A stretch of 8,241 bases of DNA from an uncultured Fibrobacter sp. (GTDB lineage Bacteria; Fibrobacterota; Fibrobacteria; Fibrobacterales; Fibrobacteraceae). Position 1 is the first letter of the stretch. Each line of letters starts with the position of its first letter. The stretch spans positions 1 to 8,241 of the forward strand of contig NZ_CALEFV010000269.1 of NCBI RefSeq assembly GCF_937877005.1, written 5' to 3'. The notes under the pieces are model-generated. The model made no database searches. It worked only from the letters and a program-made list of their open reading frames with translations, and was not told where the DNA came from. This document shows positions 1 through 5,502 of the stretch, in pieces. Both the position numbers and the translations under genes were made by a program.

Positions 1-412
1 AAGAAACACCCTCATTATTAATTAAATATTTAACTTTTCCAAGAATTGTATCATAGTCTAGATCTAATATTTTACATAAACCTTCTGCTGTCTTTTCTTT
101 TTGTTTTACATTCTTTGGTGTAACACTAATTGTTTCTACGCTAACACTTCTAGCAAGAACTACACCATTTGTATCATAAATAGTTCCCCTTTTAGGATTT
201 ATACTTCTATTCATTGTTTGTTGTCTATATGCTCCTGCTTGTAATTCACTTCCTTGTACAAATTGCAACCATCCTATTCTTACTATTAAACTAACAAATA
301 ATATTGTAAATGTGGTTGTTAGCATTAAAATTCTTTTCCCTTTATTATATGAAACAGTTGATTTATATTTTCTTGTATTTTTTCTTTCTTTATTCTTTTT
401 ATATGAACTCAT
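1..412 (-). CDS. Class B penicillin-binding protein (PBP2/SpoVD-like), 5' part only
   Basis: This is the first 137 codons of a gene that runs off the left edge, starting at the ATG at 412-410. Seen: a Lys/Arg-rich cytoplasmic N-terminus (residues 1-27), one transmembrane segment (about 28-46, ending in VRIGWLQFV), then a QGSEL stretch and RGTIYDTNG (75-83). That last motif is the hallmark of the PBP dimerisation domain in class B PBPs and SpoVD/FtsI proteins, which are transpeptidases that cross-link peptidoglycan. The catalytic Ser-x-x-Lys domain lies outside the window. The closest style is clostridial: nearly all arginines are AGA and ATA/TTA codons abound, quite unlike the CGC/CGT-using genes from 733 onward. 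A GGTGA Shine-Dalgarno-like sequence lies just before the start and a good promoter at 449-477. The exact paralogue (division, elongation or sporulation) cannot be told from this part. Confidence 0.85.
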   Translation of the reverse strand, partial: MSSYKKNKERKNTRKYKSTVSYNKGKRILMLTTTFTILFVSLIVRIGWLQFVQGSELQAGAYRQQTMNRSINPKRGTIYDTNGVVLARSVSVETISVTPKNVKQKEKTAEGLCKILDLDYDTILGKVKYLINNEGVS

Positions 413-448
413 AATTCACCATCTTTTCTTATGAATAATATCGAAAAT

Positions 449-477
449 ATTGTATATTAATAGCATATAAAAGTCAA
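449..477 (-). promoter_or_regulatory. Sigma70-type promoter for the PBP gene
   Basis: On the minus strand there is TTGACT (477-472), a 17-base spacer and TACAAT (454-449), close to the TTGACA-N17-TATAAT consensus. It lies 37 bases before the PBP start codon in AT-rich DNA. So this PBP is probably transcribed from its own promoter rather than only from an upstream cell-wall operon. Confidence 0.7.
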
Positions 478-507
478 GTAAAATAAACGAGAAATTTCAA
501 AAAATTT

Positions 508-720
508 TTAAGCGTAAAATTTAATATCAAAAAGCAAGCAGCCCCTGCACCACACGGCAGGGGCTGCTTTTTTAGAAAAATCAATACCTATTTTTTCAAC
601 TGCATCAATATTTTCACCGACAGTACTCATCCAGTTCGTTTCATACGCTTCGGTCATGAACTTGATTTCATCACCGTGCATCGTAGGACTCGAAAGCCAG
701 ATTTTCTTTTCGAAACGCAT
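508..720 (-). CDS. DegT/DnrJ/EryC1/StrS-type aminotransferase, N-terminal fragment (truncated)
   Basis: Residues 1-43, from KKIWLSSPTMHGDE through EAYETNWMSTVGENIDAVEK, match the conserved start of DegT/StrS-family PLP-dependent sugar aminotransferases. These make amino-sugars for surface polysaccharides and are normally about 370-400 residues long. This frame gives only 70. After residue 43 (about position 592) the likeness stops and the frame reads straight through the terminator hairpin (536-573) to a chance stop. The catalytic lysine and the PLP-binding core are absent, so the product cannot be an active aminotransferase. An AAGGA ribosome site precedes the ATG, which lies 12 bp after the stop of the OmpA gene, so the two were probably co-transcribed. 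The early codons are Fibrobacter-like, while those from about 625 down are AT-rich. Either an assembly join or a real truncation explains this. The family call rests on the N-terminal motif alone. Confidence 0.7.
   Translation of the reverse strand: MRFEKKIWLSSPTMHGDEIKFMTEAYETNWMSTVGENIDAVEKIGIDFSKKAAPAVWCRGCLLFDIKFYA
536..573. terminator. GC-rich intrinsic terminator hairpin
   Basis: AAGCAGCCCCTGC (536-548) pairs with GCAGGGGCTGCTT (557-569) around an 8-base loop, followed on the plus strand by a T run (568-573). On the minus strand the stem is followed by TTGCTTTTTG, so it could stop transcription both ways. It lies between the broken aminotransferase and the PBP promoter. It could belong to either of the two sequence types that meet here. 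Confidence 0.75.
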
Positions 721-732
721 ACGCTATCCTTG

Positions 733-2658
733 TTATTCGTCTTTATAGAACGGAACCAGTTCAACGCGTCGGTTCTTTGCGCGACCCTTCTTGGTCTTGT
801 TGTCGGCAATCGGCTTGCGCGGTCCGTAACCCACGGCGCGCAGTCTGTCGACCGTAATGCCCTTCCTGATCAGGTAGTCCACCGCCGACTGGGCGCGGCC
901 CTGCGACAGGTTCTCGTTATACTCGTCGTCACCCACGTTGTCGGTATGGCCCTGGATTTCGAGGTTCACGTCGGCGAACTTGGTCATGAGCGACACGATA
1001 TCGTTCAGAGTCTTGTAGCTGGACTTGGTCAGAATCGTGGAACCGCTCTTGAAGTTGATGCCTGTTTTGAGTTTGTCCAGATCTTCCTTCTTGTTCACGG
1101 GGCAGCCGACCTTGTCCACTTTTACGCCGCGCAGCGAGTTCGGGCACTTGTCCTTATAGTCGGGTACGCCGTCACGGTCGGTATCCATCGGGCAGCCGGT
1201 GGTGTCGACCGGTGCTTCCTTCGGAGTGAGCGGGCATTGGTCGCGGTCATCGGCCACGCCGTCACGGTCTTCGTCCTTGTCGCAGCCCACGGAATCCACG
1301 CCCGTGCCCGGACGCGTGTTGGGGCACATATCCTTGTAGTCGGGAACGCCGTCGGCATCGAAGTCGAGCGGGCAGCCATCGCGGCCCACGGCAATGCCTT
1401 CGGGTGTATCGGGGCACTTGTCCAGCGCATCCACCACGCCGTCCTTGTCAAAGTCCTTGGCGCAGCCCACGGAATCCACCTCGACACCGGCCTGGGTACC
1501 CGGGCACATGTCGAGCGAATCGAGAACGCCGTCGGCATCGGCATCCCTTACGGTATCGGTCACCACGACGGTATCTGTCCTGAAAAGGGTGTCCACCTTG
1601 GTCAGCGTGTCGGGCAGTCCCAGCGGGCAGACCCTTTCGGGGGCCTTCTCGGCACCGCCGAACGTCCACGTCAGCAGACCCGTAAATGCGTAGGTGACCG
1701 TGGGCGTGTAACCGTAAGTCTTATGATACCCTTCTTCGTCCTTGTAGCGTACGGTAAAGTCCTCGATATCCTCGAATTCCTTTTCGCGGTTGTAGCCCAC
1801 GCGCATCATGCGGGTAGAAATGTCGATACCGCCGGCCAGGTCTATATTGTAGGGCAGATGCAAGCGAAGGCCCGGAGTCAAAAGCATCGGATCTTCCCAG
1901 AAGTCAATAGGCATGCCGTTGTCTTCTATGCGGAACTCGCCACTGAATTCGACGAACGGAGTCGCCCAGGTAAACACGTCGTAATCGAGGCCTGTTCCGT
2001 AAACCAGGGTGTTCGCACCGAGGTTCGCATACATGACGCCCACGTTCGTGTTCCAGCGCAGCGGAACATCGTATTTGGCAAAGTCAAGAGTCATGATAGC
2101 TGTCGCTCCGACCACGACTTCGTTGGCGGTATAGGGCTGAGTCTCTCCCCTGCCGCGAATATACCAGGCATGGCGGGGGCGGATACCGATTCTCTTGGAA
2201 CCGATTGGCAGATACACGTCAATCTGACCAGCCAGGCTGAACACGCTTGAGTCACTGATGAACGGCGCGCGGGCCTTTACCCAGACATCCAGGTCGCCGG
2301 GTTTGATGTTGCTTGTTGCTTCCCAGTAATCGTAGGCGTAGGACCTGTCATAGTTGATATTGAAGGCCACACCGGTATTAACGTATTCGGAAAGGCCGAC
2401 CGCGAGGAAGAAGTTACCCGTCGCCGAGAGCTTCAGATCCTGAAGTTTCTGGCGTTCCCCGTCGTCGTAGAAAATGCCGCCACGGGAAAGTGCCCACGGG
2501 TCGATAGTGACGTTACCGCCTGTACCGCCCACAAAGCGCCAGGTTCCCAGCGTTTTGGTATTAATCTGGTGTATACCGTCGCTACCACCCATCAAACCCG
2601 TCTGGGCAAAAGCGGCTACGGTAAACAACAGCAAGTAAGCAAAAAATGACTTTTTCAT
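733..2658 (-). CDS. OmpA-family outer-membrane protein with TSP3 repeats
   Basis: The product has 641 residues. A signal peptide (1-18, cleavage likely after AFA before Gln19) leads into a beta-strand-rich region (about 19-334, ending in LLTWTF) that is probably a membrane barrel. A TDT-rich linker (about 350-370) follows, then five calcium-binding thrombospondin type 3 repeats (371-520), then an OmpA C-terminal peptidoglycan-binding domain (about 533-637). In that domain HTDNVG holds Asp573, and NENLSQGRAQ holds Arg588. Their spacing of 15 matches the Asp/Arg pair that binds diaminopimelate in E. coli OmpA. The expected role is to anchor the outer membrane to the cell wall, with the repeats as a stiff periplasmic spacer. 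Related Fibrobacter OmpA proteins are abundant envelope proteins. The start is supported by the signal peptide and an AGGGG ribosome site. The DegT fragment follows after 12 bp. The barrel assignment is inferred from strand pattern only. Confidence 0.92.
   Translation of the reverse strand: MKKSFFAYLLLFTVAAFAQTGLMGGSDGIHQINTKTLGTWRFVGGTGGNVTIDPWALSRGGIFYDDGERQKLQDLKLSATGNFFLAVGLSEYVNTGVAFNINYDRSYAYDYWEATSNIKPGDLDVWVKARAPFISDSSVFSLAGQIDVYLPIGSKRIGIRPRHAWYIRGRGETQPYTANEVVVGATAIMTLDFAKYDVPLRWNTNVGVMYANLGANTLVYGTGLDYDVFTWATPFVEFSGEFRIEDNGMPIDFWEDPMLLTPGLRLHLPYNIDLAGGIDISTRMMRVGYNREKEFEDIEDFTVRYKDEEGYHKTYGYTPTVTYAFTGLLTWTFGGAEKAPERVCPLGLPDTLTKVDTLFRTDTVVVTDTVRDADADGVLDSLDMCPGTQAGVEVDSVGCAKDFDKDGVVDALDKCPDTPEGIAVGRDGCPLDFDADGVPDYKDMCPNTRPGTGVDSVGCDKDEDRDGVADDRDQCPLTPKEAPVDTTGCPMDTDRDGVPDYKDKCPNSLRGVKVDKVGCPVNKKEDLDKLKTGINFKSGSTILTKSSYKTLNDIVSLMTKFADVNLEIQGHTDNVGDDEYNENLSQGRAQSAVDYLIRKGITVDRLRAVGYGPRKPIADNKTKKGRAKNRRVELVPFYKDE
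1099..1548 (-). repeat. Five tandem 90-bp units encoding TSP3 repeats
   Basis: Residues 371-520 of the OmpA protein consist of five units of exactly 30 residues. Each has a D-x-D-x-D-G calcium loop (starting at 372, 402, 432, 462 and 492) and two cysteines at fixed places (385/399, 415/429, 445/459, 475/489, 505/519). The DNA repeats with a 90-base period but has diverged between units. Four units carry an Asp two residues after the glycine that opens their second half (V-D-x-x-G-C). Unit 2 has Gly instead (A-V-G-R-D-G-C). Confidence 0.9.
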
Positions 2659-2789
2659 AATAAGCCCCTAAATTTTTTGTGCCAAATTTAGAAAAAAGCG
2701 CATTTGCCTAGCAGACAAGCACTTACGATTAGGGGAATTTAAGGGTCGAAAAAGCATCTCTCCTTAACTATATATATTTTTATTTACAT

Positions 2790-2819
2790 TTGACGAAAAA
2801 CACATTTTTTGTGTATTCC
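2790..2819 (+). promoter_or_regulatory. Candidate aqpZ promoter with a short inverted repeat
   Basis: TTGACG (2790-2795), an 18-base spacer and TATTCC (2814-2819) could form a sigma70-type promoter about 90 bases before the aquaporin start. The spacer holds a small inverted repeat, ACACA (2800-2804) facing TGTGT (2810-2814), which could be an operator. The -10 match is only fair. The rest of the 253-bp divergent gap (2659-2911) is AT-rich, and I could not place a convincing ompA promoter in it. Confidence 0.35.
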
Positions 2820-2852
2820 AATTTAAAAAGAAAAAATATTCCAGTTTGGAAG

Positions 2853-2868
2853 GGTCCCGGAGGGGACC
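2853..2868 (+). other. Leader hairpin upstream of aqpZ
   Basis: GGTCCC (2853-2858) and GGGACC (2863-2868) form a perfect 6-bp stem around GGAG. The hairpin lies in an otherwise AT-rich leader, 31 bases before the ribosome site of aqpZ. There is no T run after it, so it is not a terminator. A 5' UTR stability element or a protein-binding palindrome are both possible. Confidence 0.4.
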
Positions 2869-2911
2869 ATTTACTAAATTAGGCGCAAACATCTACATTA
2901 AGGAGTTAAAA

Positions 2912-3652
2912 ATGAAACTTTCTACTCGTGCTATCGCCGAAGCTATCGGCACCTTTTGGCTTGTGTTTGGCGGCTGCGGCGCTGCCGTGCTCGCCTGCGG
3001 CGTTCCCACTACCGGTATCGGCTACGTGGGCGTAGCGCTCGCATTTGGCCTTACGGTGCTCACCATGGCATACGCGATTGGCCATATTTCGGGCTGCCAC
3101 CTGAACCCGGCCGTGACGCTCGGCCAGGTTGCCGGCGGTCGATTCCCGGCCAAGGAAGCCCCGGCCTACATCGTAGCCCAGGTCATTGGCGGTATCATTG
3201 CTGCGGGTCTGCTCTATGTCATTGCCTGCCCGGACCTTACCAATGCGGGTATCGGCGCATTCGCCACCAACGGTTGGTCCGATTCGCTCACCAACGGCCT
3301 GAACGCCTTTGGCGGCAAGACTTCTGGCATGCTTTCTGCATTCCTGATTGAAACGGTGCTCACGGCCATTTTCCTGTTCGTGATCATGGGTGCAACCGAC
3401 GGTCGCGCTCCGGCAGGCTTTGCCCCGATTGCTATCGGCCTCTGCCTCACCCTCATCCACCTCATTTCTATCCCGGTCACGAACACCTCCGTGAACCCGG
3501 CCCGCTCTACCGCCGTGGCCGTGTTCGTTGGCGGTGCTGCCATCAAGCAGCTCTGGCTCTTCTGGGTAGCCCCGATTCTCGGCGGCGTGATCGGTGGCCT
3601 GTGCTACAAGTGCATCGCCGAATGCAAGTGCTGCAAGTGCGAAAAGAAGTAA
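2912..3652 (+). CDS. aqpZ: Aquaporin Z (MIP-family water channel)
   Basis: The product is a 246-residue inner-membrane channel that lets water cross rapidly along its gradient. Long stretches match E. coli AqpZ, such as GTFWLVFGGCG near the start and GHISG in the first half. Both pore NPA motifs are present (65-67 and 195-197). The selectivity-filter residues fall in register as Phe45, His183, Thr192 and Arg198, which is the water-selective AqpZ pattern rather than a glycerol facilitator. The start at 2912 is set by an AAGGAG site (2900-2905) six bases upstream and by alignment of MKLSTRAIAE with the family N-terminus; a frame extension to 2846 has no such support. Oddity: residues 231-246 form a tail with six cysteines among 13 residues, where E. 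coli AqpZ has none. A terminator follows at 3684. The gene appears to be a single-gene unit. Confidence 0.95.
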   Translation: MKLSTRAIAEAIGTFWLVFGGCGAAVLACGVPTTGIGYVGVALAFGLTVLTMAYAIGHISGCHLNPAVTLGQVAGGRFPAKEAPAYIVAQVIGGIIAAGLLYVIACPDLTNAGIGAFATNGWSDSLTNGLNAFGGKTSGMLSAFLIETVLTAIFLFVIMGATDGRAPAGFAPIAIGLCLTLIHLISIPVTNTSVNPARSTAVAVFVGGAAIKQLWLFWVAPILGGVIGGLCYKCIAECKCCKCEKK

Positions 3653-3683
3653 TTCTGGCTAATTAGGCTTTTTTCTTAAAATG

Positions 3684-3708
3684 AACGCCCCGCTCTGCGG
3701 GGCGTTTC
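3684..3708. terminator. Intrinsic terminator between convergent aqpZ and FISUMP genes
   Basis: AACGCCCCGC (3684-3693) pairs perfectly with GCGGGGCGTT (3697-3706) around a 3-base loop. The plus strand continues TTTCTGTT; the minus strand continues CATTTTAAGAAAAAA. Its place between two converging stop codons (3652 and 3739) suggests it serves both genes. Confidence 0.8.
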
Positions 3709-3738
3709 TGTTGCAATCTTCCGCTACAACGGTGTCGC

Positions 3739-5379
3739 CTAGTAGTCCATGACGCAGCGTATGTTGGAGTTATTGCGGTAGGAACCCGCTTCGACCGAAG
3801 TGGTCTCGAATCCGTAGAAGAAGGAGTGCTTGACGACAAATTCATACTCCTTCGTGGTACGGACCGTGTCAAGGACAAAGGCCCGCGACGGAATTTCAGG
3901 TGTCAGGACAGAATCACCCGTTTCAAGGGAATCGCTATCGACAAGTACCGAATCCGAAATGTCGGTGCTATCGCCAGTGACGGTCGAATCGGCTGGCAGC
4001 GTATCCGCCGGCACATCGGTCGTATCTTCCACATATATAGTATCAATACTTACCTCATCGACCGTAAGCTCGTTGCTCGACCAGAACTGAGCTTCGTTGC
4101 CAGACCCCGGTTCCTGGACGCCGCCGTAGCTCTTGTTGGTCGCGACCATCGTGAATCCGGTCGAATTGGTGGGGCTCATCATCACGCTGTTCCAGACTCC
4201 ATCATTGGCCAAGAGGCCTCCTGTTGACTCCGTAGCGGCCAGAAGGTCCTTCCATTCGTCGTTGGAGGGCAGATGCCAGCCATCGGGGCATACGGAGTTC
4301 TTTTCCGAACTGACATACAGCACGCCTGCCTTGTAGTAGAATACGGTATCCTGATAGGTGGTGGCGTTGCAAGAAAGGTAGGAATCGCAATAGGAATAGG
4401 GAGCGTCGTAGTACCTCAGGTTTTCGGCCATCCAGGTGTAGCTGCCGATTTGCAGATAGCCGTAGACATTGCTGTCGCGCAGATCAGTAAAGTAGCCGTA
4501 TTCCTTGTTCGGATTGAAATACTTCTTGGCACCCTTCTTGACTTCTTGCCAGAGCGAATCGGCGAGCGCAATGTCGGCGTAGTACTTATCGAGCTGTTTG
4601 ACATAGGATTCGTAGGCCGCAACGGAATCGGTGGAAGACCCCTGAACGCAGCGGACGGACATCTGGGCAGACTTGCTGGCAAATCCCGCCAAAACCGGCT
4701 GTTTAGAGCCGAAATCCACACGGAAGGAGACCGCCTTCGCGGAATTGGACTCGTACTGGTAGCCGTATTCCGTATCGATGCGGATTCCGTTGGCCGGGGT
4801 GCTGGTCCAGAAGTCATTCGTGTTGGCCTCTTCCCACACGTTTCCGAGCGAGCAATAACTGGTCGAGTCGCATTTTGTCATCACGAAGGTCTTGAGTTCG
4901 TCGAATTCTTCCATGGTCGGCAGGTGCCAGCCCGGCGGGCAGATTCCGTCGTTGTAGGCGCTATCCTTGAAGGTCGTGTTGTTCATTGCCTCGATGTAGG
5001 TGTAGCCGGGGCTCATGGATTCGTCAGTCCGTGTAGAGACCGTCGGCGCCGGGGAGGGCGTAACGACGGGGACGACCATTCCGCTCCACTGCTGGCTGTA
5101 GCTGGACGTGTTCATGGTTTCCCACAGGGGGTTGTAGAAGAGCAGGTCTTCGGCCATCCACAGCTGGCTACCTATACGGACAGTCTTGTAAGTTTTGTCG
5201 TTGCGGGGGTCGACCATACTTCCCACCTTGCCTAAGCTGCCGCCGCCTCCGTTGTCGTTTCCGGGATTTTCCGAATACGGATCATCTTCGTTGTATGCAT
5301 CGGCACTGCTGCCGCTACAAGCCGCAAGAAAGGCCGCAAGGCCAATGACGAATGTCTCAGAAAGAAATTTTTTGTTCAT
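3739..5379 (-). CDS. Lipoprotein with two FISUMP (Fib_succ_major) domains
   Basis: The product has 546 residues. A lipoprotein signal ends in the lipobox LAAC (Cys21), so the mature protein is probably lipid-anchored in the envelope. An acidic, Gly-rich linker (about 28-50) follows. FISUMP domain 1 (about 54-246) shows IGSQLWMAEDL, CPPGWHLPT (147-155), FWTS and SVRCV. A spacer (247-288) follows. Domain 2 (about 289-543) shows IGSYTWMAENL, CPDGWHLPS (364-372), FWSSNE and IRCV. This domain family is greatly expanded in Fibrobacter succinogenes, which is the main taxonomic marker here; its molecular role is not established and a surface role is likely. Domain 2 carries a Ser/Thr/Asp-rich insertion at about 441-491. 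The start is supported by the signal peptide and an AGGA site at 5387-5384. The gene is divergent from pfp and seems to be transcribed alone. Confidence 0.92.
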   Translation of the reverse strand: MNKKFLSETFVIGLAAFLAACSGSSADAYNEDDPYSENPGNDNGGGGSLGKVGSMVDPRNDKTYKTVRIGSQLWMAEDLLFYNPLWETMNTSSYSQQWSGMVVPVVTPSPAPTVSTRTDESMSPGYTYIEAMNNTTFKDSAYNDGICPPGWHLPTMEEFDELKTFVMTKCDSTSYCSLGNVWEEANTNDFWTSTPANGIRIDTEYGYQYESNSAKAVSFRVDFGSKQPVLAGFASKSAQMSVRCVQGSSTDSVAAYESYVKQLDKYYADIALADSLWQEVKKGAKKYFNPNKEYGYFTDLRDSNVYGYLQIGSYTWMAENLRYYDAPYSYCDSYLSCNATTYQDTVFYYKAGVLYVSSEKNSVCPDGWHLPSNDEWKDLLAATESTGGLLANDGVWNSVMMSPTNSTGFTMVATNKSYGGVQEPGSGNEAQFWSSNELTVDEVSIDTIYVEDTTDVPADTLPADSTVTGDSTDISDSVLVDSDSLETGDSVLTPEIPSRAFVLDTVRTTKEYEFVVKHSFFYGFETTSVEAGSYRNNSNIRCVMDY

Positions 5380-5403
5380 CGTTTCCTACCCTAAATTGAT
5401 ATT

Positions 5404-5436
5404 TTGACTAGAATATAAAAAAATAAATGCTATATT
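5404..5436 (+). promoter_or_regulatory. Candidate pfp promoter (extended -10)
   Basis: TGCTATATT (5428-5436) is an extended -10 element on the plus strand. A TTGACT lies at 5404-5409, but the 21-base spacer is longer than usual, so the promoter may rely mainly on the extended -10. Transcription would begin near 5443, giving a leader of about 60 bases. Confidence 0.5.
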
Positions 5437-5439
5437 ATA
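5434..5439 (-). promoter_or_regulatory. Candidate -10 element for the FISUMP gene
   Basis: Read on the minus strand, 5439-5434 is TATAAT, a perfect -10 hexamer, which would start a leader of roughly 50 bases before the FISUMP start codon. No good -35 is visible at the usual distance (GTTCGG or similar). It overlaps the plus-strand -10 of pfp inside the palindrome GCTATATTATAGC (5429-5441). Confidence 0.4.
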
Positions 5440-5462
5440 GCCCGTAATTTTTTAACCCGAAC

Positions 5463-5482
5463 CGCGCGGTCTTTGCTGCGCG
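5463..5482 (+). other. 5' UTR hairpin of pfp
   Basis: CGCGCGG (5463-5469) pairs with CTGCGCG (5476-5482) through seven pairs, one of them G-U, around a 6-base loop. It ends nine bases before the AAGGA ribosome site (5491-5495) and lies downstream of the predicted transcription start. It is GC-rich against an AT-rich background. It may stabilise the mRNA 5' end; there is no T run to make it a terminator. Confidence 0.4.
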
Positions 5483-5502
5483 AAATTCAAAAGGAAAACA
5501 CA

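Noticed and set aside
413..535. Mobile-element end (terminal inverted repeat or target duplication) at the composition border
   Set aside because: I found no terminal repeats, transposase or integrase fragment, or tRNA end; the only structured element is the terminator hairpin at 536-573.
1099..1548. CRISPR-like or intergenic tandem repeat
   Set aside because: The 90-bp periodicity is coding: it is in frame, encodes TSP3 calcium loops and has no spacers.
676..2250. 524-codon open frame on the plus strand opposite ompA
   Set aside because: It lies antisense to a gene with a clear signal peptide, TSP3 repeats and OmpA domain. Its product shows no recognisable domain and many His/Arg/Val runs typical of a reversed biased gene.
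2846..2911. Upstream extension of aqpZ by 22 codons
   Set aside because: The extension reads through the leader hairpin and lacks homology to AqpZ, whereas AAGGAG at 2900-2905 fits a start at 2912.
4273..5235. 320-codon open frame on the plus strand opposite the FISUMP gene
   Set aside because: It is antisense to two well-defined FISUMP domains and a lipobox; its composition is low-complexity and no ribosome site supports it.
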